Part shown: positions 1-13,700 of the stretch, in pieces
Position numbering within the stretch: the first letter of the stretch is position 1
Layout: each line of letters opens with the position of its first letter
NCBI GenBank assembly: GCA_964034945.1
Contig: OZ035964.1
Span: 1,014,001-1,078,000 of the forward strand
DNA length: 64,000 bases
Source of the DNA: Chrysopilus asiliformis
Taxonomy: Eukaryota > Arthropoda > Insecta > Diptera > Rhagionidae
Direction: 5' to 3'
Translations under genes and position numbers: made by a program
Notes under the pieces: model-generated
Databases searched by the model: none
What the model was told of the DNA's origin: nothing
Seen by the model: only the letters and a program-made list of their open reading frames with translations

Positions 1-350
1 AACATTTTGAATTTCATCATTATGTTATTATCATATTCAACAATTATTTATAAATAATATAAAAATATTGTGATATAAAAACACACAAAACAAAAGAGTT
101 AATATTAGATATACAAAATAAAGTATTAAAAAAAAAATTAAAAACAGTATAAAAGATTAAATGTGAATTAAAAATCGGATAACAAAAAAAATTAAATAAA
201 TAAATAAACGAGTGAATGAATTGTTTTCAAATCTTCTTTTTTTATTGTTAAAAATACAATAAAAAAAATTATTTTGCAAGACACTGTGCGCGGCGCCTAT
301 AGTTTTACAAACAAATGTTAATGAAAAAAAAAATTGAAATCAATTAATAT

Positions 351-474
351 CCCGATTCTGATAGACTTTTCCTTTTCGACAGGAGTCGTTTTACATGTTT
401 TTGTTGTTAGAAAAGCACTAACAGCAACACGTAAAACCACTCTTGTCGAAAACGACCAGCCTATCAGAATCGGG
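351..474. mobile_element. Foldback MITE (CCCGATTCTGATAG ends)
   Basis: The arms CCCGATTCTGATAG and CTATCAGAATCGGG pair, followed inward by matching TCGACA(A/G)GAGT and GTTTTAC(A/G)TGTT blocks. The centre contains a TTGTTGTTAG(T)AGAAAA-like loop shared with the foldback at 57412. Confidence 0.7.
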
Positions 475-1182
475 GTGTAAAAATTAAGCGAAAAAAAAAA
501 ATTATTAAACTGAACCTAAAGAAAAACATTATCGGAAGGGACGGGCGATTCATAATCAAAATTCGATTTAGGAAATCTGTGGAATATATATTTTACAATA
601 AAAACAAAATATAAAAAACCACAAAAAAAATCATCTAAGATCAAAAAAAAATTTGATTTTGAGAAAGATTTTCATTGTTTCTTTTTCTCTATTTCTCTAA
701 GGCTTTCAAGAACAAAATAATCATAATATTTTTACAAAGAAATTGAAAATTTTATGTTTATATAAATGTTATTAAAATTTGAATTACAAAAACTATTCTG
801 CCGCTCGATATTCTGGTTTATAAATTAAATATGGATAGGTATTAACAACATAATATTTTTTTTTTTTAAATAAAAACAGTTGAACAACAGAAAAAAAAAA
901 CATTATTAAAGAATAAAAATCCTCTGATGCTGTTTTCTTAAATAACACAACACATGTATTAATTAAAGTAATTAAAAAATAAATATATAAACACTAGTTT
1001 AATTTTCAAAAAAAAAAAAAAAAAGATGTTATGAAAAGCCCCCATCCCTTGAATTAATTTTTAATATATTTACTATAGGCGATCTTAAACAAATCACATC
1101 TAATTTAATAAATAAATAAAATAATATTGAAATATTTGAAACAAGAAAGCTTTTTTTTCATTTTCGTTATTGAATTATCACC

Positions 1183-1265
1183 AAGTAACATAACAGGCCG
1201 TAAAATTTACGTCGCGCATTAAATTTGTGGTCGCTGCGACCATTCTGCGACCTCTTGTGTTACTA
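1183..1265. mobile_element. Small foldback repeat (AGTAACAYAAGAGGTCG)
   Basis: Imperfect inverted arms read AAGTAACATAACAGGCCG and CGACCTCTTGTGTTACT. A related arm occurs once more near 61198-61215, so it is a dispersed family. Confidence 0.45.
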
Positions 1266-2092
1266 GGATTCTTATTATTTTATATACATAAAAATTTATG
1301 AGTTTTTCAGTTCAAGAAACATCTTCAAAAACCGCTTTATCACTTTTCTCAAAAAAAAAAAAAAACTACAGATCGTGAGTAACAGAACAAAAAATTGTTG
1401 TTGTTGTTTTTTCCCCATTCTGCAAATCACAATCTTTATATTTTATATTTTCAATTATGCACAGGGTAACTGATTTTCGATTTTGAATTGAAATCTTTCA
1501 CGTTTCTTGAAACCAAAAATAAGCAAAAAGCATTAAAGTCTCACAAATACACGGTCAAAACTAGGGTCTAATTTTTTTCTCAATCAGAAAGCTTTATGCT
1601 AGCTTTACACTCTCCCCGAATGTATGCGAATTACAGTCTCGGCTGCCGGGTTAGGAACATCGGGAAATATTTTTATGCAAAATTAAGAGTTCGAAATTTT
1701 TCATAAATACAATACTTTATTATGCCACGTATAAGAAAGTAAAATCGTAATTCAATTTACAAAAACAGCGCCCAACCTGCCTACATTCGGAGAGATTATG
1801 GAGCAAACACTAGAATAATTTTCACGATTTTCCAAACCCTTTAGTTTCAAATTCAAAAATTTCGACACACTAAAGGGTCTTAAGAAAATGTTTAAATTTT
1901 AAAATACCCTTTAGTTTGAAAAGTATTACAGGACGTCACGACCACAAAGACATGTGGCTACTTGGCGCTCTTTTTGTGATTTTTTTTCGAAAGTTTTGAA
2001 ATTCAATTTAAATTTAACCCATTTTGGGTGTTTTCTTAAAATTAGACTTTCTTTTTTCGCCATGTTGTTTAAAATTTTATCTGTTTTTAGGT

Positions 2093-2275
2093 ACTGTCCA
2101 TAAAATACGTCACCCTTTCAGGGTATCTGCGGAGGGATCTGCGGAGGGATCTGCGGTAGTTTGACGGCGGTATTAAATTCGATACCAAAAAAAAATCGGG
2201 AAAAAGCTGGAGGGGGGGGGGGGAGGGGAGGGTCCGAAAAGTCTAAAATCAGGATGACGTATTTTATGAACTGTC
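2093..2275. mobile_element. MITE with ATAAAATACGTCA inverted ends
   Basis: The left end CTGTCCATAAAATACGTCAC is mirrored on the right by a block whose complement reads GACAGTTCATAAAATACGTC. The interior has three copies of GGATCTGCGGAG-like sequence and a G-rich run. Confidence 0.6.
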
Positions 2276-2712
2276 GTTTTTGTATCCCCCAGTAATCGCT
2301 CACATCCTGCAATAATGCGAACAATTTGAATAAATTTGAAGCAAAAAAAAAGCGTTAACTGAGACTTTTGGCATGTGTGCTGTAAAGATGACATATACTA
2401 TTTATAATCATGCATTGAACAATACACAAAAATGTGCAAGATAAAAAAAACTTCAAGCAATTTTTTAAACGATTTTTTTATGTTAATAATTATTATAGAA
2501 CAATTCAATGATTTTGTTGAATTTCGAAAACCTCTAAAATTATTATTTTATTTATTTAAAAAAAAAATTAAATATATTGCATTGAAAAAATGAAACAAAA
2601 CAATTAAATTTGACGAAACGGAAACTAAATTTTCGACACCACATTTTAAAAATTCGGTTAAAAATATTTTAAAATATGAACTAATCTTTAAAAAATAAAA
2701 CAAATAAAAAAT

Positions 2713-3029
2713 ACATCTATTTCATACACAGGGCAGTGTTGCAGGGCATGCAATGAATAGATTTAACAAAATCTGGAGTGCACCTACTATGACGAGCTTT
2801 ATTTATTAAAAGGAAGGTATCAGTTGAAAGATAACTAGAGTTCTCTTTGTTGATGATTATTTTTTTAACTGAAACGTTATACTCAAAAAAAATGGTGGCT
2901 CGTTATTGTTTTACGATAATTCAAATAGTATTAATTCAACGGGTTTCTTATTTTTTAAATCAAAACCAAATGTTTTTGATTAACCTGCAAGCAGCATGGC
3001 AAAACTTGCCCTGCGTATGAAATCGACGC
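2713..3029. mobile_element. CGTCTATTTCATACGCAGGGCA-type transposon, copy A
   Basis: The terminal inverted repeats match those of the copy at 12621. Flanking 9-mers ATAAAAAAT (2704-2712) and ATTAGAAAT (3030-3038) agree at 7 of 9 positions, consistent with a decayed 9-bp target-site duplication. Confidence 0.8.
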
Positions 3030-3612
3030 ATTAGAAATTCTAATACCACTGGTACGAAAGCAAATAATTTTTCTTAATAAAAAAATACATAAAAAAAATT
3101 TATAAAAAGAATAGAAATTTTATTGAGCTGAATGTTGCACATTGTTTTATATAGACAAATTAGACATGTAAAATGTAACGTAATTAAAAATGATTTTATC
3201 TGTTTGATTCTCTCTCTTTCTCTCCTTCTTTCTTTCTCTCTCATTTTTTTCTTACTAAAATTTACTTCTTTATTAATTTATTTTTGTGTCAGACCATAAT
3301 AAATTAATCTATATCTAATCTTGCTTTCATTAAAAATGTTTTCCTTTCTCGGATTATAATTATTTACAATTTGTTAGAGATATGTATAAAATTATTATCT
3401 AAAATTATTATTACTGATCAGCTTTTTATGAATTTCAATTATTATAAAAAAACTACACATTTCAAAGAAACTTTGTTTTTCCAACTAAATATTCTAATTC
3501 AAAATATAAATCGACAATCAATAATAATGCTAAAAAATCATAATTTAGATATAATTTTTTTTTTATTTTTTTAGAAAAACAAGAAACAAAAAATGATAGG
3601 AAATTTTTTGTT

Positions 3613-3648
3613 TTAAAAATATGAATCAAATATTTTGTTTGGACTTAC
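3613..3648 (-). other. Possible read-through end of Ssdp
   Basis: If the GTAAGT donor at the end of the last visible Ssdp exon is not used, the frame continues for eleven residues (VSPNKIFDSYF) to a stop at 3615-3613. This would give a short isoform ending about 20 residues before the normal C-terminus. It is more likely just intron sequence. Confidence 0.25.
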
Positions 3649-6600
3649 ATTTTCCCCAGGTCCACCGAAACCACCTAAATTATAATCACCCATACCACTT
3701 CCGGAATCCTCCCTCGGTGTACCCGGCCCACCATTAGCTGGGGAATTTTTCATACCGTCCAAACCGTCGCCATTAAGTACAGGTCCCATTGTATTTGGAC
3801 CCATTGGTCCCATAGGACCAGCATCTGGTCCACCGCCCATCGGGAATTCCTGTTTAATCATTTGGTGGAAAGAAAAAAAATTTTGAAAAAATAATTAAAT
3901 AACAACAAATTTCCAAAATTTAATTGACTAGTTTTCCACGACTTTAATTATGTGTCTTTTAAACTGTGTCGCCTGTGTATTCACTATTGGCCAATATAGT
4001 ATATGAAAAAAGTTTTAGTTATCAAATATTTCGTACTATTTTAATCAAAGAAATATCTTAAATATCTTTTCAGGTGTATTAAAAATTTATACTTTAAATC
4101 AGGGATGCTCAGCGGACGCCCACAACGAACAAATTTTCATATCGCAATAGTGTTTAACGGGCGAACGTAAAAAAATCAAAAACCTGATTCTGGTTTTGGT
4201 TTTTGGTTCTTAAAATTCCGTTCCAAAAAATCGGTGCTGGTTTTGGTTTCTAAAACTCCAAAACTTCGTTCTGATTCCAAAAATTTCAAAAATTTAGTTC
4301 TGGTTTTGGTCTTTGGCTCCTGAAATTTAAAAATTTGGTTTTAGAACCAAAAAATCGATGCTTGTTTTGGTTTCTAAAACTCCAAAACTTCGTTCTGATT
4401 CCAAAAATTTCAAAAATTTAGTTCTGGTTTTGGTCTTTGGCTCCTAAAATTTAAAGATTTGGTTTTAGAACCAAAAATTCGGTGCTTGTTTTTGTTTCTA
4501 AAACATCACAATTTCGTTTTGGTTCCAAAAATCTTACTTTTGATTTTGGTTTTGGTTCTCAAAATCTCAAAACAATGCCACTATGCGCTATCTTTTACCG
4601 TTATCGAGATATTATCATTAAAAGTTAAAACAATAGACTTTTACAAATTGCTTGCAAACTAACGGATTTAAAAAAAAAAACAGTAAATGCAAAATTAAAG
4701 GTATTAAAATTCTCTACATTTTTGTCTTTTACCATAAATCGATATCTTTTACCGTTAACGAGATATTTCAGATTTTGTAAAACAAAAATTCAGATTTTTA
4801 TATTCGTTTCGTTTTGTTTCGTCGGGTTATAGTAAATAGTAATTGTATAGTATAGTAGTTATAGTAAATAGTAAATGGCGCAAGAACGTAGGATTTCTTT
4901 TATAAAAAAGTCATGTGCTGCTCACGTCAGACATTTTTTTTAGTGCTAAATTACTGTGCCTCTGCTTACATCACGGCTGAACATCCCTGCTTTAAATCTT
5001 ACGTGAAACATGAACGCAACGATTATTTCAAGGTATTTGTTCAACCTTTTCGACGCTTTTAATAAAATAATAAAATACTTACCCCACCCATATTGCCGCT
5101 TGGGACAGGTTTCATAAGTGTGTACATATTTTCACCCCCTGAATTTGATGAATCTGGAAAAGCCAATGATAAGTTTTTGATGAAATTTGTGGATTTTATT
5201 TATATTTCTTTACCTTGTGGTGATGGCATTATGGGAGTACCCGGACCAGGTGGCCCACTAGATCCCGGAGGACCCTGAAATCGAAAAAAAACAGGATTTT
5301 CATAAAGCAATTCTTTCATCCATGAAAATAGAATCAATTACTAACCCCATAATTCCCTGGTGATGATGATGAATAATTCATTGGCTGAAAAAGATGGAAA
5401 TTTAAAAAAAAAGAACTCTTGAAAGATTTTTAGAATTATTTCCATTTACCGTTGATGTATTAGGTTGCCATTGTGGCCGCCCGCCGGCCATTCCCATTGG
5501 AGGCATTCCAGGACCTCCTGGGGCAAGGCTACTGTTTGGTGGTGGTCCTCGCATTCCTGGGCCATATGATCCCGGACCCATCGGACCCATACCGGGACCC
5601 CGTGGAGGATTCATCCTGGGATTCATCGGTCCCATACCACCTGGAGGCCCACCTGGATTTTTTTTTCCATTGGACAAGATTTTTTTGTTTTGGTGAAAAT
5701 CAAATCACGTGAAAGAAAGAACCAAAAACGAAATATTTTAGTGATTTTATTCTCAAGATATTTAAAAAAAAAATTACATATCTAACACATAACATTCATA
5801 ATTTATAAGGCAGAGAGAAAAGATTATAAAATTTTTGATATTCACTATAATTTAGGGGACCAAAGAAGAGGATATAAAAAATAAATTTTCTATTTGTCAT
5901 CCAGAAATGTTAATGGGGAACAAATAGTAAATATAAAAAAAAAAGGATTTTAGTATTTTTAATTACAAACATGTAATTTAAATATGTGCCTTAAAAATAG
6001 ATTTTCTTTGGTTAAGACACTTGTTTTGTTTTCTGTTTTTTTTTTTTTTTTTTTTATTTCTATGGTATTTACATCAAAAATCAGTATTAAGTTTTTGATT
6101 TGTTGATTGTTATTTATGTAATACGAAAACATGGATATGTGCACAAAGCAAAAAGATAAAAGTATGAGCATTAGAGATCTATTAGTAATAAGCAGATATA
6201 AGTTTATCAAATTGAGTACATGTAGTTCTGTTTTCTGATAGAATTTTGAACAAAGCTCGAAGAATATCGCGCAAAAAATACGCCAGAAATTATAAAAAAT
6301 GTGGGTGTAACCGCTTGAAAATCCATAAAGCAGTTTTTTTTTACACAGCACGTGTAATGAAATCCTAGTAAAATTAAACGGGAAAAGTTTCCTACATTAG
6401 CTGTGTTCTCGACCTCTCCAGTTGGTTTCCCCACTCGACTGTTACGAAGTTGAGAACGATGCAAAAAAAAAGGATATTTCATATTAATCTGGCCACACCG
6501 GCATTCTGAAATTTGTGAATAAAAGATAAGAAATTAAATTTTCCTTTGTTTAGTGCAGTTCTAATAGTTTCTACACTGAAATAACATCATTCCAGATAGC

Positions 6601-7534
6601 ATTTCTGTATTACACAATATTAACTTTGGTAAGAATACAAATTACCCTCTCAAACATGCGCCTTTAATGTCGAGCACATAAAATTAACCCACTCGAATGA
6701 AAGTATGACCGGTGAACTTACAGATTTTTTTTTACAGACAGACTGACAGATTTTTTTGACTTGGATAAGTTATGAACGAGTTACGGTCGAGAATACAGCT
6801 ATTTCAAGAAAGGGAAAAAAGACAGGATTTTATGAAAAAAAAATATTTGATGTGAACAGTAAATGACTTTCTTAAACAAAGTTTTTGCGCAATTTACGAG
6901 TAAACTATAACCCGACGAAGAAAATTTTAGTTTATATAAAAATATGATTTTTTTTACAAAATCTGAAATATTTCGATTTACGATAAAAGGCAAAAATGTA
7001 GGCAATATCTTTAATTGTACCTTTAATTAATTTTTCGAAAAACCGTTAGTTTGCAACCAATTCGCAAAAATCTATTTTTTAATTATTAATGAAGTTATTT
7101 CAATAACGGTAAAAAAAATCACTGATAACAGTGACAGACAAAAATGTGGCAAACATTATTCTCTTCAATTCATCTCATATATTGAAGTACCAAAAACCCG
7201 TCGATATAATCGCGAAAAACTGATTTTTTTTAAAATAATGGTATATTTCGAAGATACGAAGTTCTAGTAAAAGACAAAGATTGTCTTCAACTTTTGTCTA
7301 CTGAAAAATGCATAGTTTCGGAGTAAATAACAAAAAACGAAATTACGATTTTTAAATTAGCCGCCATTTTAGGTACTTCCGGTTAACTGATTTCCACGGA
7401 TAGGATCGTTCCATTCATGGCTCTAGCTCTATTAGGTTTTGAGAAATTTTGTACAAGCAGACAGACAGACAGACAAACAGATAGACATATAGACAGACAG
7501 ATAGACAGACAGTCAGACAGACAGTCAGACAGGC

Positions 7535-7589
<55 letters not shown>

Positions 7590-7600
7590 GAGACAGACAT

Positions 7601-7635
<35 letters not shown>

Positions 7636-7696
7636 GGCAGACAGACAGACAAACAGACAAACAGACAAACAGACAAACAGACAAACAGACAGACAA

Positions 7697-7761
<65 letters not shown>

Positions 7762-10700
7762 TAGACAGACAAACAGACAGATAGACAACATGCACCGACA
7801 TCCTCAAAATTTTGTTTGAAACGGATTTCGTACTGATCAGAAATTTTCTTACTGTCTCCGTTCTCGAGTCGGTCTCCGACATGAAAACAATACTTTCCGT
7901 TTATAGAAGAGGAAAGTAAAAATTGATTACTGGGCTTGGAAAATTTTTCCATTCGAAGATACGTAAGAAATATGGCTTTATTGGCACATTCATTATGAAT
8001 TTGTCGATTTAAAAAAAAACATTTATTAATTTCTGTGATGGATTGAAGCTGTACTACCTTAAATTATAGAAAAATTTTGAAAAAAACAATCTTTTGTTCG
8101 TATATTTGATTTGCTTAACATCTAATTCGAAGCTGGAGAAATTGGTGTAGTGTGACGAGGTATTTTAATTTGATTTGCTTTTCCCTTAATTTTTTCCGGT
8201 TCCAATAATAAGCATTTTTCCAAAAAAAATCATTTTTTAAGCTCCGTTCCATCACAGATAATTGAAAGAAATATTGTTATAGTAACAATGGACACAGTTT
8301 ATAAATTTAATAAAAAAGGAGGAAATAAATATAATGGTAGCTTGATTTCAATTGAGAAGACAACGAAAAAGTAAACAGTATTTTAATCAATTTATCAATA
8401 TTTAAACAAAATTTTATGAAATAACAAAAAAAAAAATAACATGAAAGAGTAATGTAATGTAGTAATATATAATTCATATATGTATGTAGGCATATTATTC
8501 ATATATACTTGATTCAACATAAATACAAACAAAAATGATTTTTTAAATACATAACATTTATGTATCATGTGCAGTGGCTCATGAAAATAGTTTAACACTT
8601 TTAATTATTTCAAAACTAGAATTTGGAACCGGCGTTGCCCGGCTAAAAGCGTAAGTAGAATAAAATTTAGGAGAACAAAATTCAGTTGATTATAAATTAG
8701 ATAGCCTAGAATAGGGCGGTCTTTAAAGTTTTTTTTTCGTCGGAAAATGGTTTTCAAAAATTAACAAAAAGACAATCAATTCCAGCATTCGCATTCGGAT
8801 TCACTTCACCCCCTCCCCTTACTCTTTCCACCTTCCAAGATATTTTTTTGTGTATCTATGTTAGAGCTGGACCCCGAGTGAGCATTTATGCCGAATTACA
8901 GGCTAATCGCCTGGGTAGTTTTCTCGCGAAAGAGTAACAAAAAGGAAAAGTCGAGCTTCGGATTCACTTTACCCCCTCCCATTACTCCACCCACCACTCG
9001 AGCTACTTTATAATAGGAATATGTTGGAACCAGCCCTACAGCGAATTTCCATGCCAAATTTCAGCTCAATCGGTTCAGCCGTTTTCACGTGACAGAGGAA
9101 CAAACTGACACTAACTCAATTTTATCATATTAGTATGATTTGATTTCGATATAAAATTAATTTCATTGTTTTCACCGATTTAAAATCCGGTAATTGGACT
9201 GAAATTATTTTAAGAGAAAGAAAAATATTCCAATTTAAATGTATTACATATCGGTAACTAATTAAAAATCAAATAATTTTGTTTTTTTTTTATTTTAACA
9301 AATTCCCAGTTATATTTAAACGAGCAAAAGAAATAATTTTTTAAAAGCTTTTATTTAGCTTGCCTTCGTATCTGTCTGTCTTGTTGTTTGTCTGTCAGGG
9401 TCAAATCTTGCAATCCAATTTTGACCCACTTCCACTTACCCGATTGTGTTTTGCACACACACGTCAGTCCGATGACAATATTTTCACGAGTTTGTCATTG
9501 TAAGGACAAGGGGAAGGTCTTGTAAGGATACCGTGATTATCTTTTCCGGAAAAAATTCTCATCTGGGGGTTTTTGGAGTCGCAAAATCCGATTTTAATGT
9601 TAAGAAGTCTGCAAGGATAACAGAAGGTCCTGTAAGGATAACTTCGTAATCTTTTTCCTCAAATTTTCCGGAAAAAGATCTCGTCTAGGGGTTTTTGGTA
9701 TTGCTGAATTCGATTCTGGAGTTAAAAAGTCCGTCTTGAGTTAAAAGTCGATTAGACGTATTTGAAGCGTAAAGCCCAATTCAAACTACCGATTGCGATT
9801 ACGATTGAGCTTCCTCGACCAATGAGATCAAAGCTTTCATTTTCCTATCGTTGAAAGCTTTGATCCATTGGTCAAGGAAGCTATCGTAATCAAAATCGTA
9901 ATCAAAATCGTAATCAAAATCGTAATCAAAATCGTAATCGCAATCGTTAGTCTGAAATGGGCTTTAGTCTGAAATGGGCTTTAGTCTGAATTGGACTTAA
10001 GACCCCTTTGCTCTATTTTCATTTCGGCTTTTCCCTTATTATCTTTTTTTTTACAGTAAACAAATAGTAAAACGAAATAATTACACATGTTATCCCACTT
10101 TCATGAAACACCGTATGTAGAAAGAAAATAATAACAAAAAAAAATAACAAAGTTATGATAATATAATAATAATACAATAAAGAAAAGTAGCTGACAAGCG
10201 ACATTATTTGCCTACCTTGCCACGCTACAAATTCTCCAGCTTCACCTGTTAGGGGGATAGAGTTTAAAATTAGAAGTAACTTTTAATTCGGATTTTAATA
10301 ATTTATTTTTTTTTATAAACTTGTTTTTTTTTTGCAATCAACTGTTTGTTTGTCTCAACTTAACTTACACTAAAAAAATGTAAAAAAATAAAAAGTTTTA
10401 AATTCGTTTTCACCGCGATATGTTAGGCTAATTTTAATATATTTTTCAGATAAATCAAAACTTCATTAACGAGGAAACTTCAAATTAAAACAAAAATCTA
10501 AAAATAAATTTGGAAAAAAAATCAATTTCCTCGCAATGTACTCTTAATTCGTAGAAAAAAATCAATTCAAATACTTGTTTTTGGCATAAAATAAAATATT
10601 CAAAATAATAATGATAATATATAAAAAAAAAACTCAAGCATTTGCGTTAAAAAATTCATCAGAAACGAAATTTGATCTGCGATCAAATCAAGATTTAATA

Positions 10701-13700
10701 TGCAAATAACCAATAAAATTACTTAAAGTAAAGTTTTTTATTTTATTTTAAATAAAAAAATAAGGAAATATAAATACCATTAATGTGAAAAACTGTACCT
10801 TGTCGTGTTGGGTCCATATTATTTGGCATCATTGGTTGTCCGGGTGGCTAGAAAAAAACATTATTGATTTTTGAACCAAATTTTGATGCAGTTTGAAGTG
10901 ATTTTGAGACATTTTGATGGATTCAAAGGTAATAGATTTTAATAAAATAAAATAAAAAACAAAAACTTACTCCATTAAAATCATTTCCAATTCCTTGCGG
11001 CATTCTTACACCACCCGGCCTTGGTCCAGATGGATATCTGGGCGCCCCCATAAAAGGCTGTTACATATGATTTTAATAAAAAAAACTCTTCTTAAAATTC
11101 ACGAATTTACAGTACTGTTCGGTTATAGGTTAATTACAGTATAATTTACTTACAACTAAATACAATATTTAAAAAAAATGCGTTAAGCAAATGTGGGTGC
11201 AGTAGTCCCCGGTTATTTACAACCCGATTAATAGTTATGGCCGCTTATTGTAATATTAAAAAATACAGAATTTGTCAATTATTTGGCGTATGGTATATGT
11301 CAATTGTAACGTTAGCGGTTGATATATCGTCCCTTGATTCTTATCTTGCACCAAACGCCATTTTTGACTTTTTCAACTAATTATGCTGATTGTTGTTACT
11401 TAGATGCCGTAAATGTATGGCAAAACTGGTCTAATAAAAAAATGGTTGCCTTGAAGCTAGATTATGGGACAGGGTACGAATCACGTACGGTAACAGGTGA
11501 TAGTGACTGTCACTCGTCAATTTTTTGGGACTCGGTAGTGCGAAAGTTTTGCAAATTTGGATCAAAATCAAATCACAATATGGTGGCATTCTTGTAGATG
11601 TCGTTTATTATTTGAAAATGTTCACCAAAATTTGGATAGTAGCCATTTTGTTAGAATCGGGAAAATTGATAGGTGACAGTCACTATCACTTGACACCTTC
11701 CACGATTCCATCCCAGTTTGTTAGTAGACTTCTTCACCCCTAGGGACTTTGCCCAAGAAAATACGAACGTTTCGCGTATATAATTGGTGATAATTTTTTT
11801 TTCTTTCCTCTAAGTAGGGTAGCAGGGGCAGGGGACGGACGGGGGCGATCTGTCCCGCGCCTTTAAGTTTTTGAGGCGGCAAATTCCAGGAAATGATGGA
11901 AAATAACTACGCAAAAGTATTGTGGGAATTTACAAAAAAATGAGATGTCAAATTTGAAAATCTTTCAATAATATGTCCTAACATCTCCAGCGTTCACTTG
12001 CCCCATATCAGGGATTTACAGTAGTTACGAACCCAAGTAGCATTTGTGTAAACCGCGTCGTTGGCAGTCGACATCTCTCTTCGCCACTCAAGTCGCGGTC
12101 ATGTAGCCGTGACTTCCCGTACTGTTACGGAAATCTCAATTGATTTCAGACTATTCCAAAGAGAATAGAAGCAGAGCTCTTGCTACGCCACTGGTTCGTC
12201 TAACTCGGTAACCACACGACAGATTGAGCAGAAACTTGTGCTCGTGTCTTTGGAGATATGAATCCAAAGAAAGAAGAGAGGAACAAATTTTACTTTTCAC
12301 CCTACTGTCGCACAATCGGCAATTTTTCTTATTAAAAAAAATACTTTTCATCTCTCCGCACTACCTAAAACATAAAAAAAATATAAATTGCGAAAAAAAT
12401 GCTTAAACTGGTAATGACAACATGTTTACGGTTTGAAATGTTTATGTGCAATAATGTATAAATGGTGGCAATGATAAAAAAATGCATTAGCAATTATATG
12501 TAGGGGAAATAAAAATGAAACATAAATAAATTCTTGAATGCACACACAAACATTCAGTGATAGGCGCGATCACTTGTACATGAATAGGGATAAAATATTA
12601 AAAATACAGGGAATTTCATTACGTCTATTTCATGCGCAGGGCAGTTTTGCAGGGCAGGCAATGAATAAATTTAACAAAATCTGAAGCGGACCTACTATGA
12701 CGAGCTTTATTTATTAAAAGGAAGGTATCAGTTGAGAGATAACTAGAGTTCTCTTTGTTGATCATTCATTTTTTAACTGAAACGTTACACTCAAAAAAAT
12801 GAGGCTCATAATTGTTTTACGATAATTCAAATATTATTAATTCAACGGGTTTCTTAATTTTTAAATTAAAACCTACTGTTTTTGATTGACTTGCAAGCAG
12901 CATGGCAAAATTTGCCCTGCGTATGAAATGGACGCAATTTCATTAGTTTTATTTTTATTTTTTATTATGCTGCGACACGATATTTTATTTTATTCTTTTC
13001 AGGCAGTGAAAATTTCCCACAAAATCTCTTTTAAAACTTTTTTTTTCTTTTTCTGTAGATATTTTCTATCTTTTCTGATTTTTTTCAACTTAAGTTTTTA
13101 TTTATTTATTTACCGAAGCAACTTATAATAAACAGAATATTTTTTTTTTCGGTTTTAATTCTTTTTTTTCTTCTTTTGTAAAAAATAAACAAATCACAGA
13201 ACCAATTAGTATTACTAACCTGGCCGGGCATCATTTGTGAAGGTGGAGGCTGAGGATGTGGGGACGGCTGGCTAGATGGATGGGTTGGCGGTGATGGTCG
13301 CATTGTGGAATTCTGAAAACACAACAAATAACAACCAACAAAAAGCAAAAAAAAAAAAAAAAAAAAAAACAAAAATCAAGTAGACAAAAATTAAGCATAT
13401 TTTCCTTTTTTTGTTTTTCTTCAAAAGTTTGTTTTTTTTTTAAACTCAATTTTTGGAATTTCCTTCCACCAAACAACACAAAACCAAAACTCAAATGAAC
13501 AAAAATAAACACAACTGTCAAAATAACAACAAAATCAAATAAAAATTTATTTAGAGCAATACATAAATAAATAAATAAAATATTTTTGGGGGCGAATTTT
13601 CTATTATTTTTTGCTGCAATAGCAAAAAGGAATATTTTTAAATATACAAAAAAATCAACGCGCTTATTGTGGGAAATTTTTTCTTATTTTCGACGTTAAC

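Larger units (their letters stand above)
1..3612. other. AT-rich non-coding DNA with repeats, probably Ssdp intron
   Basis: This stretch has no recognisable exon on either strand. It holds two foldback elements (351-474, 1183-1265), a terminal-inverted-repeat element at 2093-2275 and a 317-bp element at 2713-3029. Positions about 1650-1750 match, in reverse, a dispersed repeat also seen near 29560, 33000 and 50240. As the Ssdp terminal exon is missing, the stretch is probably the last Ssdp intron. Confidence 0.6.

Noticed and set aside
5473..5712. 79-residue ORF on the plus strand
   Set aside because: It is antisense to the Gly/Pro-rich Ssdp exon at 5652-5450.
7383..7952. Long Cys/Val/Ser-repeat and Arg/Gln/Thr-repeat ORFs on both strands
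   Set aside because: They are translations of the (CAGA)n microsatellite in several frames.
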